A stretch of DNA of 13,103 nt from Lachnospiraceae bacterium (GTDB lineage: Bacteria > Bacillota > Clostridia > Lachnospirales > Lachnospiraceae). Of this stretch, positions 1 to 7,286 are shown one piece after another. How positions within the stretch are numbered: the first letter of the stretch is position 1; the number at the start of each line of letters is the position of its first letter. The notes beneath the pieces were generated by a model that saw nothing but the letters and a program-made list of their open reading frames with translations, was not told the DNA's origin and did not search any database. The DNA lies in assembly GCA_017483425.1 (NCBI GenBank), contig JAFUWM010000257.1, positions 1 to 13,103 on the forward strand, given 5' to 3'. The position numbers and the translations under genes are program-made.

Positions 1-63
1 GAAGGCAGCATAGCTTCAAAAGTAAATCTTGTAGATAAGTACAATAAAAGAAATGAGGTATGA
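1..63 (+). CDS. yidC: C-terminal tail of a probable YidC/OxaA membrane insertase (partial)
   Basis: An open frame enters from the left edge and ends at TGA 61-63. Its last 20 residues are basic and polar (EGSIASKVNLVDKYNKRNEV). Nothing in this short tail identifies a family. The call rests on context: in Firmicutes the gene directly before jag, in the block leading to mnmE and mnmG, is almost always yidC/spoIIIJ, and a hydrophilic positively charged tail fits that protein. The ribosome binding site of jag (GAGG) lies inside these last codons, so the two genes are probably translated in a coupled way. Confidence 0.55.
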   Translation, partial: EGSIASKVNLVDKYNKRNEV

Positions 64-65
64 TA

Positions 66-830
66 ATGGATTATGAAGAATTCTCCGGAAAAACTATAGA
101 AGACGCTATTACAGAGGCATGTACGAAATTTACGGTAACATCAGACCGGCTTGATTATGAAATTATAGACAGGGGCAGTGCCGGATTTTTAGGTTTAAAT
201 TCCCATCCCGCAATTATAAAGGCAAAGCCTATACCGGAGGGAGATATAAAGACAGAAGAAGTAAAGGAAGAAGAGACATCGATCGAAAAGAATGAGCCTA
301 TAAAAGCTGAAGTAACAGAGAAAGCTGAAAGAAAGGCTCCTAAAAAAGAAGAAAATAACAGTTTAACTGAGGAAGAGAAGAATGAAATAATAAGCAAAGC
401 CGATAATTTCTTAAATGATGTATTTAAGGCTATGGAGATAGAGGTAAATAAAAAGATAGAGTTTGATGAATACGGATCTCTGGCTGTAAATCTTGAAGGT
501 CCAGATATGGGAGTACTGATCGGAAAAAGAGGTCAGACCCTTGACAGTCTGCAATATCTTGTAAGCCTTGTTGTAAATAAGAAAAAAGGCGGATACATAA
601 GGGTAAAGGTAGATACTGAGGATTACAGAGAGAGAAGAAAAAAGACTCTTGAAAATCTTGCGAAGAATCTTTCATATAAAGTAAAGAGAACCAGAAGACC
701 TGTTACACTGGAGCCTATGAATCCTTATGAAAGAAGAGTTATTCATTCTACATTGCAGAATGATAAATATGTGACTACACATTCCGAAGGAGAAGAACCG
801 TACAGGAGAGTAGTAATAACATTAAAATAA
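66..830 (+). CDS. jag: Jag/KhpB RNA-binding protein (Jag_N, KH and R3H domains)
   Basis: This is a cytoplasmic RNA-binding protein. In Firmicutes, KhpB (Jag/EloR) partners with KhpA and affects cell elongation and division. Counting from the start chosen here it has 254 residues: a Jag_N domain at about 1-52; a charged Lys/Glu-rich linker at about 53-108; a KH domain at about 110-183 with the loop GKRG (153-156) in the context VLIGKRGQTLDSLQ; and an R3H domain at about 186-252 with the R-x3-H signature (R223, H227, in ERRVIH). Two in-frame ATGs are possible, at 60 and 66. GAGG at 55-58 leaves only one base before ATG 60 but seven before ATG 66, so 66 is preferred. The gene follows the probable yidC tail and is two bases upstream of mnmE, as in a typical origin-proximal operon. 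Confidence 0.93.
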   Translation: MDYEEFSGKTIEDAITEACTKFTVTSDRLDYEIIDRGSAGFLGLNSHPAIIKAKPIPEGDIKTEEVKEEETSIEKNEPIKAEVTEKAERKAPKKEENNSLTEEEKNEIISKADNFLNDVFKAMEIEVNKKIEFDEYGSLAVNLEGPDMGVLIGKRGQTLDSLQYLVSLVVNKKKGGYIRVKVDTEDYRERRKKTLENLAKNLSYKVKRTRRPVTLEPMNPYERRVIHSTLQNDKYVTTHSEGEEPYRRVVITLK

Positions 831-832
831 TT

Positions 833-2218
833 ATGATAGCAGGTAATGATACAATAGCCGCTATAGCTACTCCTTCAGGGAATTCGGGAATAGGTATAGT
901 AAGGATATCAGGAACAGATGCTGTAAAGATAGCTGATGAAGTCATAAGGTCAAGGTCGGGAAAAAGCCTTGACCTTTTTTCCGTGAATTCACATACGGTA
1001 CATTATGGATTTATATTTGACGGAAATACTGTTATTGATGAAGTATTATGTACGGTTTACAGGTCGCCCAGATCTTTTACCTCGGAGGATACGGTTGAGA
1101 TAAACTGCCATGGCGGAATGTTTGTATTAAACAGAGTGCTTTCTCTTTTATTATCAAAAGGAGCGAGACTTGCGGAACCCGGGGAATTTACGAGAAGAGC
1201 TTTCTTAAACGGAAGGATCGATCTTTCACAGGCTGAATCCGTAATGGATATTATCTCATCGGAAAATGAATTCAGCAGATCAAACTCATTGTCACAGTTA
1301 AGAGGATCGGTAAAGGAAAAGGTATCTGCTCTGAGGGATAGTATTTTACATGAAACGGCTTTTATAGAAGCTGCGCTAGATGATCCGGAGCACTATGAAA
1401 TCGATGATACCTATAAAAATGAATTAAGGGATAAGGTATATGAAATTCTGGCTACAATAAGAAATATAATTAAAAATGCCGATGATGTAAGATATTTAAG
1501 AAACGGAATAAATACTGTAATAGTCGGTAAACCCAATGTAGGAAAGTCATCTCTTTTGAATTTATTTGCAGGTTTCGACAGAGCGATCGTAACGAACGTC
1601 CCCGGAACCACAAGGGATACGATATCGGAGAGGATATCCTTAGACGGGATAATATTGAACATAACAGATACGGCAGGAATGCATAAATCTTCAGATGAGG
1701 TTGAAAATATAGGGATAAGAAAAGCTGAAGATGAAATCTCTAAAGCTGATCTGATAATATTTGTGATGGATTCTTCAGAAAAGACAGATGAAGAAGATAT
1801 TGAAATTATTGATAAGATAAAAGAAAAAACAAGCATAGCGGTACTAAATAAAACAGATAAAGGTTCCGTTATAACTGAAAACGATATAAATAAATATACT
1901 GATATGCCTGTGATCAAAATGTCGGTCAGAGAAAATACAGGCTTTGATGAATTAAGGGACAAGATAAAGGAATTGTTTATAAAAGATGAAATAAGGGATA
2001 ATGAGATTTATATAACTAATAAGAGACAGACAGAGTTGTTTAAAAAAGCATATGATTCCCTTTCATCAGTGATAAACTCTATTGATCGTGGTATGAGTGA
2101 GGATGTTTATACTATAGATCTGATGGATGCCTATGCTTATCTGGGAGAAATAACAGGCGAAGACATATCTGATGATCTGGCGGATAAGATATTCAGTGAG
2201 TTCTGCATGGGAAAATAA
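833..2218 (+). CDS. mnmE: MnmE (TrmE) tRNA-modification GTPase
   Basis: This GTPase works with MnmG to add a carboxymethylaminomethyl-type group at position 5 of the wobble uridine U34 in a subset of tRNAs, using a folate one-carbon donor. Its length of 461 residues is normal. The N-terminal folate-binding domain opens with the diagnostic DTIAAIATPSG and GIGIVRISG. The inserted G domain has G1 GKPNVGKS (232-239), G2 TTRDT (259-263), G3 DTAG (279-282) and G4 NKTD (339-342). A helical domain surrounds it. The C-terminal motif is CMGK (458-461) rather than the common CIGK, so the cysteine is kept and the change is conservative. It starts two bases after the jag stop with no clear Shine-Dalgarno sequence, which suggests translational coupling. 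It is directly followed by its partner mnmG. Confidence 0.97.
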   Translation: MIAGNDTIAAIATPSGNSGIGIVRISGTDAVKIADEVIRSRSGKSLDLFSVNSHTVHYGFIFDGNTVIDEVLCTVYRSPRSFTSEDTVEINCHGGMFVLNRVLSLLLSKGARLAEPGEFTRRAFLNGRIDLSQAESVMDIISSENEFSRSNSLSQLRGSVKEKVSALRDSILHETAFIEAALDDPEHYEIDDTYKNELRDKVYEILATIRNIIKNADDVRYLRNGINTVIVGKPNVGKSSLLNLFAGFDRAIVTNVPGTTRDTISERISLDGIILNITDTAGMHKSSDEVENIGIRKAEDEISKADLIIFVMDSSEKTDEEDIEIIDKIKEKTSIAVLNKTDKGSVITENDINKYTDMPVIKMSVRENTGFDELRDKIKELFIKDEIRDNEIYITNKRQTELFKKAYDSLSSVINSIDRGMSEDVYTIDLMDAYAYLGEITGEDISDDLADKIFSEFCMGK

Positions 2219-2220
2219 AA

Positions 2221-4089
2221 ATGACAGTAAAGGATTATGACATAGCCGTAATAGGAGCCGGACATGCCGGATGTGAAGCCGGACTTGCGTGCGCAAGGCT
2301 TGGATTAAAGACGATTGTTTTTACTGTAAGTATAAACAGCATTGCTTTGATGCCTTGTAATCCCAATATAGGAGGAAGCTCTAAAGGACATCTGGTAAGG
2401 GAGCTTGACGCTATAGGCGGAGAAATGGGAAAGGTGATAGACCGGACTTTTATTCAGTCAAAGATGCTGAATAAAAGCAAGGGACCGGCTGTCCATTCAT
2501 TAAGAGCCCAGGCTGATAAAGAGGCTTATTCAAGAGAGATGAGAAAAACCCTTGAAAATCAGGAGGGTCTTGATATCAAGCAGGCGGAGGTTACGGAAGT
2601 TTTAACGGATAAGGACAATAAAGTAACAGGGGTAAAAATATATACCGGAATAACATACGAAGTTAAGGCGACAGTATTATGTACCGGTGTCTATTTAAAA
2701 TCCAGATGCCTTTGCGGAGAAGCGATAACCCATACCGGACCTAACGGGTTACAGGCCGCAAACCATCTAAGTGACAGCCTTATGAAACTTGGAATAGAAA
2801 TTCACAGATTTAAGACCGGAACCCCCGCAAGGATCTCCGAGGATTCCATTGATTTTTCAAAAATGGAACCGCAGTACGGGGATACACCGGTGGTACCTTT
2901 TTCATTTTCTACTGACCCCGATGAAGTACAGAAGGAACAGGTAAAATGTTATCTCACTCACACCAATGAAAAAACCCATGAAATAATAAGACAAAATATT
3001 GGCAGGTCTCCAATGTATTCCGGTGTCATAGAGGGAGTTGGTCCGAGATACTGTCCGTCTATAGAAGATAAAGTGATTAAATTTTCCGATAAAGATTCAC
3101 ATCAGGTTTTTCTTGAACCTGAAGGATTAAATACTGACGAATGGTATATTGACGGAATGAGCAGCTCCTTACCCGAGGATGTGCAGATCATGATGTACAG
3201 AACGGTTCCGGGACTTGAGAACGCAAAGATTGTAAGAAATGCTTATGCGATAGAGTATGACTGCATCCCCGGAAGACAGCTAAAGCATACTCTCGAATTT
3301 AAGAATATTCATGGCCTGTTTTCCGGAGGACAGATAAACGGAAGCTCGGGATATGAAGAAGCAGCGGCACAGGGACTTATGGCAGGAATAAACGCCGCAA
3401 TGTATGTATTAAAAAAAGATCCGATAACCATAGACAGATCCGAGGGATATATAGGAGTACTGATAGATGATCTTGTCACAAAAGATTCTCTTGAACCATA
3501 CAGGATGATGACAAGCCGGGCTGAATACAGATTATTACTAAGGCAGGATAATGCTGATCAGAGATTAAGACATAAAGGCTATGAGGCGGGACTCATTTCA
3601 GATGAGCAGATGGATACACTTAGGAAAAAGCAAGATATGATCTCATCTGAAATAGAAAGGGTATCAAAAATTAATGTAAAGATTACCGAAGACTTAAAAA
3701 AAATAATGGAGGAAGCAGGGAGTACACCACTTTCCACGGGAACTACACTTGAGGAATTGATCAGAAGACCGGAATTAACATATGATATGCTGGCTCCGGT
3801 TGATGAAAAAAGAAGAGAACTTCCATATGATGTGAGAGAACAGGTTAATATAAATATCAAATATAAGGGATATATTGAAAGGGAAAAAAGACAGATACTA
3901 CAGTATAGAAAGGCGGAAGAAAAAAAGATCCCTGCTGACATAGACTATGAATCAATATCCAATATAAGGATAGAAGCAAGGCAAAAGCTGAGTAAATTCC
4001 GTCCGGAGACAGTTGCGCAGGCATCTGAGATACAGGGAATATCTCCAGCTGATATTCAGGTTTTAATGGTATATTTGAAAACTTTATGA
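2221..4089 (+). CDS. mnmG: MnmG (GidA) FAD-dependent tRNA uridine 5-carboxymethylaminomethyl modification enzyme
   Basis: This FAD- and NADH-dependent partner of MnmE acts on tRNA U34. Its 622 residues match the family's usual 620-630. The N-terminal FAD-binding motif is IGAGHAGCEA (11-20). Family blocks follow in order: PCNPNIGGSSKGHLVRELDA (45-64), YLTHTNEKTHE (244-254), GVGPRYCPSIEDK (272-284) with conserved C278, and GYEEAAAQGL in the second half. The C-terminal helical domain, which contacts MnmE and tRNA, ends in a VLMVYLK-type tail. The gene begins two bases after mnmE and its stop overlaps the rsmG start as ATGA. No residue that I recognise as essential is missing. Confidence 0.97.
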   Translation: MTVKDYDIAVIGAGHAGCEAGLACARLGLKTIVFTVSINSIALMPCNPNIGGSSKGHLVRELDAIGGEMGKVIDRTFIQSKMLNKSKGPAVHSLRAQADKEAYSREMRKTLENQEGLDIKQAEVTEVLTDKDNKVTGVKIYTGITYEVKATVLCTGVYLKSRCLCGEAITHTGPNGLQAANHLSDSLMKLGIEIHRFKTGTPARISEDSIDFSKMEPQYGDTPVVPFSFSTDPDEVQKEQVKCYLTHTNEKTHEIIRQNIGRSPMYSGVIEGVGPRYCPSIEDKVIKFSDKDSHQVFLEPEGLNTDEWYIDGMSSSLPEDVQIMMYRTVPGLENAKIVRNAYAIEYDCIPGRQLKHTLEFKNIHGLFSGGQINGSSGYEEAAAQGLMAGINAAMYVLKKDPITIDRSEGYIGVLIDDLVTKDSLEPYRMMTSRAEYRLLLRQDNADQRLRHKGYEAGLISDEQMDTLRKKQDMISSEIERVSKINVKITEDLKKIMEEAGSTPLSTGTTLEELIRRPELTYDMLAPVDEKRRELPYDVREQVNINIKYKGYIEREKRQILQYRKAEEKKIPADIDYESISNIRIEARQKLSKFRPETVAQASEIQGISPADIQVLMVYLKTL

Positions 4090-4787
4090 CTTTAATTAAC
4101 GGATTGGAAGAACTTAAAATAGATTACGATAATAAAAAGCTCAATCAGACAGAGACTTTTTATGAGATGCTTATTGAAAAAAACAAAGTAATGAATCTTA
4201 CAAGGATCACGGATAGAGAAGACTTTTACGTGAAACATGTATTAGATTCACTTCTTATCGTAAAGCTTATAGATATTTCTGATCAGTCAATTATTGATAT
4301 AGGAACAGGTGCAGGCTTTCCAGGAATACCAATAAAGATTTTTTTCCCGGACACTAAGATAACTCTGTTGGACAGCTTAAATAAGAGAATCCTGTTTTTG
4401 AATGAGGTTATAGAGAAGACAGGATTAAAAGACATTTCAACGATACATGGGAGGGCGGAAGAAGTCTCCCGGGATAAAGACCATAGAGAAAAATATGATC
4501 TTGCTCTGAGCAGGGCAGTTGCCAATATGTCTGTATTATCCGAACTATGCATACCTTTTGTAAAAACAGGAGGACAGTTTATAGCATATAAATCCTCTGA
4601 TTCCAAACAGGAAACAGATGATGCCTGCAATGCTGTTAAAATTTTATCCGGAGGGGATATAAATGTATCAAGGTACAAGCTGCCGGAAAGTGAGATATAC
4701 AGAAATATTGTCCTAATAAATAAAAAAACCAGCACCCCAAAAAAATATCCCAGAAATCCCGGTGTGATCTCAAAAAATCCTCTCTAG
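4086..4787 (+). CDS. rsmG: RsmG (GidB) 16S rRNA guanine-N7 methyltransferase
   Basis: This SAM-dependent enzyme methylates N7 of G527 (E. coli numbering) in 16S rRNA; loss of it gives low-level streptomycin resistance in several bacteria. It has 233 residues, the usual size. The N-terminal family block NLTRITDREDFYVKHVLDSL is at 37-56, the SAM-binding glycine loop DIGTGAGFPGIP at 71-82, an acidic strand end (LLDS) at 94-97, and the family-typical basic tail TPKKYPRNPGV at 217-227. The start ATG overlaps the mnmG stop (ATGA at 4086-4089). It is the last gene of the first operon before the parS-containing gap. Confidence 0.96.
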   Translation: MTLINGLEELKIDYDNKKLNQTETFYEMLIEKNKVMNLTRITDREDFYVKHVLDSLLIVKLIDISDQSIIDIGTGAGFPGIPIKIFFPDTKITLLDSLNKRILFLNEVIEKTGLKDISTIHGRAEEVSRDKDHREKYDLALSRAVANMSVLSELCIPFVKTGGQFIAYKSSDSKQETDDACNAVKILSGGDINVSRYKLPESEIYRNIVLINKKTSTPKKYPRNPGVISKNPL

Positions 4788-4845
4788 AGTTGATAGTTGC
4801 TTGACATGGACGGGAAGTAATTCATTAAGAAATTTTATATTTCTG

Positions 4846-4861
4846 GGTTCCACGTGAAACA
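4846..4861. promoter_or_regulatory. parS: parS centromere site, degenerate copy
   Basis: The sequence GGTTCCACGTGAAACA matches 14 of 16 positions of the palindrome TGTTTCACGTGAAACA and keeps the central CACGTG. The left half-arm is degenerate. Natural parS variants with CC/GG at this position are known, and the parA-parB genes are adjacent, so ParB binding is likely but may be weaker than at the second site. Confidence 0.85.
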
Positions 4862-4930
4862 TTTTTAAATACTTCTATTTGTAGTATATTTTTAAAATTT
4901 GAAAAACTAAATCTTGTGTATAGATTAAAA

Positions 4931-4946
4931 TGTTTCACGTGAAACA
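4931..4946. promoter_or_regulatory. parS: parS centromere site, perfect palindrome
   Basis: TGTTTCACGTGAAACA is an exact match to the bacterial parS consensus. The flanks extend the perfect palindrome to 20 bp (4929-4948, AA on the left and TT on the right). It lies 85 bp, about eight helical turns, to the right of the degenerate copy, and about 125 bp upstream of parA. ParB loads here as a CTP-dependent clamp and recruits SMC in well studied Firmicutes. Confidence 0.97.
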
Positions 4947-5008
4947 TTCTCAACATAATCCACACATTCAACAAAATAGAAAATCATATAGAACGAAAAA
5001 AAAATAAA

Positions 5009-5017
5009 TGATATAAT
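5009..5017 (+). promoter_or_regulatory. Probable extended -10 sigma-A promoter of parA
   Basis: TGATATAAT is a consensus -10 hexamer (TATAAT, 5012-5017) with an upstream TGn extension. The -35 region at about 4989-4994 (TAGAAC) is poor, which is usual for extended -10 promoters. The expected transcription start is near 5024, giving a leader of about 48 bases before the GTG start of parA. Confidence 0.65.
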
Positions 5018-5071
5018 CCCTAAGCACAATTATAACATGAAAATAAAACTCATTTGATAGAGGTGAAAGAA

Positions 5072-5833
5072 GTGGGAAGAATTATATCTATAGCTAATCA
5101 AAAGGGTGGAGTGGGAAAATCCACAACGGCAATCAATCTGTCCGCCTGTATAGCTGAAAAAGGAAAAAAAGTTCTGCTGATAGACAGTGATCCTCAGGGA
5201 AATACGACTACAGGTCTTGGTCAGGAAAAGAATCAGATAGAAAATACCATATATGATATCTACATAGGTAATGAAAGCATTCAGCAATGCATCATGAAAA
5301 ATATATATGAAAATCTGGATCTGATACCGGCAAATGTAAATTTTTCAGCAGCGGAGATAGAGCTAATAGGTATTGAAAACAAGGAATTCATATTAAGAAA
5401 TGAACTGGACTATGTAAAGAATGATTATGATTATATCATTATAGACTGTCCGCCAAGCTTATCTCTTCTGACAGTAAATGCAATGGCGGCTTCTGATACT
5501 GTGATAGTTCCCATACAATGTGAGTATTACGCCCTTGAGGGATTATCACAGTTGATCCACACAGTCAATCTGGTAAAGGACAGGTTAAACGCTGATCTTG
5601 ATCTTGAGGGAGTGGTCTTTACGATGTATGATTCAAGGACCAACCTGTCTCAGCAGGTAGTGGACAATGTAAAAGAAAATATGCCTGAAAACATATTTGA
5701 AGTAATAATACCCAGAAGCATAAGACTTGCCGAAGCACCCAGCTATGGTCAGCCGATAACGATATATGACGCAAAAAGCACGGGAGCAGAAAGCTACAGA
5801 AAGCTTGCCGATCAGGTCATAAACAGAAAGTAG
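5072..5833 (+). CDS. parA: ParA/Soj chromosome-partitioning ATPase
   Basis: This is a deviant-Walker ATPase that binds nucleoid DNA and moves or regulates origins together with ParB-parS; in Bacillus, Soj also acts on DnaA. Counting from GTG 5072 it has 253 residues: P-loop KGGVGKST (11-18) with the signature lysine, Walker A' DSDPQGN (38-44), Walker B IIIDCPP (122-128), and the family block RLAEAPSYGQP (218-228). The frame stays open upstream to TTG 5054. However, AGAGGTG at 5059-5065 sits at ideal distance before GTG 5072, and the resulting N-terminus MGRIISIANQKGG is the family standard, so GTG 5072 is preferred. It is preceded by two parS sites and followed by parB after nine bases. Confidence 0.96.
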   Translation: MGRIISIANQKGGVGKSTTAINLSACIAEKGKKVLLIDSDPQGNTTTGLGQEKNQIENTIYDIYIGNESIQQCIMKNIYENLDLIPANVNFSAAEIELIGIENKEFILRNELDYVKNDYDYIIIDCPPSLSLLTVNAMAASDTVIVPIQCEYYALEGLSQLIHTVNLVKDRLNADLDLEGVVFTMYDSRTNLSQQVVDNVKENMPENIFEVIIPRSIRLAEAPSYGQPITIYDAKSTGAESYRKLADQVINRK

Positions 5834-5842
5834 GAAAAGAAT

Positions 5843-6742
5843 ATGGCAACTAAAAAAAGAGGACTCGGAAAGGGACTGGATTCACTTATTCCTGACGGGA
5901 AGATCGCAGTAGGAAAAGGAAGACCGGGAGGCGCGGCACTGATAGATGAAAAAGATGCCGTCATAGAAATAAATATCAATCAGGTCGAGCCTGACAGGGA
6001 CCAACCAAGAAAGACATTTAATGAAGACGAACTTAATGATCTTGCGGATTCGATAAGGGCTCATGGTATATTCCAGCCACTCCTTGTACAGAAAAAGGAT
6101 GATTACTATGAAATAGTAGCAGGTGAAAGAAGATGGAGAGCTGCCAAGATCGCCGAGCTGAAAGAAGTTCCCTGTATAGTAAGGGAATTTACCGAGCAGG
6201 AAAAGGTAACCATACAGCTCATAGAAAATATCCAGCGGGAGGATCTGAATCCTATAGATGAGGCACTCGCATACAGAAGACTCATAGACGAGTTTCATAT
6301 GAAACAGGATGAGGTCGCTGAGAGTGTCGGAAAAAACAGAACTACGATCACGAATTCCATGCGCCTATTAAACCTTGCCGATGAGATACAGGAAATGCTC
6401 GTCGATGAAAGATTAACACCGGGACATGCGAGGGCGCTTTTATCCATATCAAATAAGGAAGAGCAGATAAAAGTAGCGAATCAGGTCTTTGACGAGCAGA
6501 TGACCGTAAGGGAAACTGAAAAGTTCGTTAAATCATTGGGCAAGCCTAAAAGACCTAAAAAGCTCACACCGGAAGCATTGCAGTTGATCTATCGTCAGCT
6601 TGAAGACAGGATGAGGGAAAAGATAGGGGCAAAGGTTTCGATCAAGGCTTCCGATGAAAAAAAGGGTCGCATAGAAATAGAGTATTTTTCTCAGGATGAA
6701 TTAGAAGAGATAGTAGATAAAATAGTTAAAGGAGCATCATAA
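5843..6742 (+). CDS. parB: ParB/Spo0J centromere-binding CTPase
   Basis: This protein binds parS, hydrolyses CTP, slides on DNA as a clamp and loads condensin. It has 299 residues. A short basic N-terminal peptide (KKRGLGKGLDSLI, 4-16) is of the kind that stimulates the ParA ATPase. The CTP-binding ParB_N domain has DQPRKTF (53-59), GIFQPLLV (75-82), GERRWRA (94-100) and ENIQREDLNP (128-137). A helix-turn-helix at about 153-178 (EVAESVGKNRTTITNSMRLL) recognises parS, and a C-terminal dimerisation domain is at about 243-299. AGGA at 5832-5835 is the ribosome binding site and overlaps the parA stop. The stop codon abuts the start of the next gene. Confidence 0.97.
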   Translation: MATKKRGLGKGLDSLIPDGKIAVGKGRPGGAALIDEKDAVIEININQVEPDRDQPRKTFNEDELNDLADSIRAHGIFQPLLVQKKDDYYEIVAGERRWRAAKIAELKEVPCIVREFTEQEKVTIQLIENIQREDLNPIDEALAYRRLIDEFHMKQDEVAESVGKNRTTITNSMRLLNLADEIQEMLVDERLTPGHARALLSISNKEEQIKVANQVFDEQMTVRETEKFVKSLGKPKRPKKLTPEALQLIYRQLEDRMREKIGAKVSIKASDEKKGRIEIEYFSQDELEEIVDKIVKGAS

Positions 6743-7282
6743 ATGAACAGTTCCATAATGGATGAGATAGGCATAGATCCGATAATATATATATTGCTTT
6801 TATTTATATTGGTCATAGTTTTAATTGTCCTGTTTATTGTACAGATGAACAGATACAAAAAACTTGACGAGAGATTTCGTGCCTTTATGACCGGAGCGGA
6901 CGGAGCAAGCCTTGAGGAGAAAATGGCTATTCTTTTTAAGGATGTGAGAAAGCTCAAGGAGCATGACCTGATACATAAAAAAGATATCGCAGACATGAGA
7001 CACATTTTGCTAAGCTGCTTCCAGAAGGTCGGCATAGTAAAGTACGACGCATTCAGGGAAATGGGCGGGCAGCTTTCATTCTCCATAGCAATGCTTGATC
7101 AGGAGGATAACGGTTTCGTCATGAATTCCGTACATTCGGCAAGCAGCAGCTATGTATATACCAAAGAAATAGAAAACGGCCGTTCGGCGATAGAATTAAG
7201 TGATGAGGAAAAAGAAGCCCTGAAGATAGCCATTAACTCATCTCCGTCAGTAACTGAGATACCTTCAGGGGAGGACGACTGA
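6743..7282 (+). CDS. Membrane-anchored DUF4446-like protein
   Basis: The function is unknown. The protein has 179 residues, with a short N-terminus, one strong membrane segment at about 13-34 (IIYILLLFILVIVLIVLFIV), then a basic/helical stretch at about 36-90 that could form a coiled coil, and a globular part at about 97-165. The latter contains KYDAFREMGGQLSFSIAMLD and a later HSASSSYVYTKEI block, which I recall as typical of DUF4446 proteins encoded after parB in Clostridia; a profile search would confirm this. The tail is acidic. The topology is predicted as a single anchor with a cytoplasmic body. It begins directly after the parB stop, with AAAGGA at 6728-6733 as the ribosome binding site, so it is part of the parAB operon. 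A link between ParB and the membrane is possible but is only inference. Confidence 0.8.
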   Translation: MNSSIMDEIGIDPIIYILLLFILVIVLIVLFIVQMNRYKKLDERFRAFMTGADGASLEEKMAILFKDVRKLKEHDLIHKKDIADMRHILLSCFQKVGIVKYDAFREMGGQLSFSIAMLDQEDNGFVMNSVHSASSSYVYTKEIENGRSAIELSDEEKEALKIAINSSPSVTEIPSGEDD

Positions 7283-7286
7283 TATA

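Larger units (their letters stand above)
4788..5071. other. Intergenic region between rsmG and parA with parS sites and the parA promoter
   Basis: This 284-base AT-rich gap holds the degenerate parS copy, the perfect parS copy and the extended -10 promoter of parA, each listed separately. It also contains a perfect TTGACA hexamer at 4801-4806, but no good -10 at normal spacing (ATTAAG at 4824 is the best). A single DnaA-box-like sequence, TAATCCACA (one mismatch to TTATCCACA), is at 4956-4964. I found no convincing terminator after rsmG, so read-through into parA is possible. Confidence 0.7.

Noticed and set aside
1381..1404. The unusual acidic stretch DDPEHYEIDD in MnmE as a possible insertion.
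   Set aside because: It falls in the helical region where many MnmE proteins have an acidic DxPE motif, the total length is normal and the reading frame is intact.
1411..1962. A 183-codon antisense open frame opposite mnmE.
   Set aside because: It mirrors the well-supported mnmE GTPase domain, its serine/isoleucine-rich product has no family features, and no promoter is visible.
4801..4829. A perfect TTGACA at 4801 as a second promoter for parA.
   Set aside because: The best -10 at 16-18 bases spacing matches only three of six positions, so it is not listed as a promoter.
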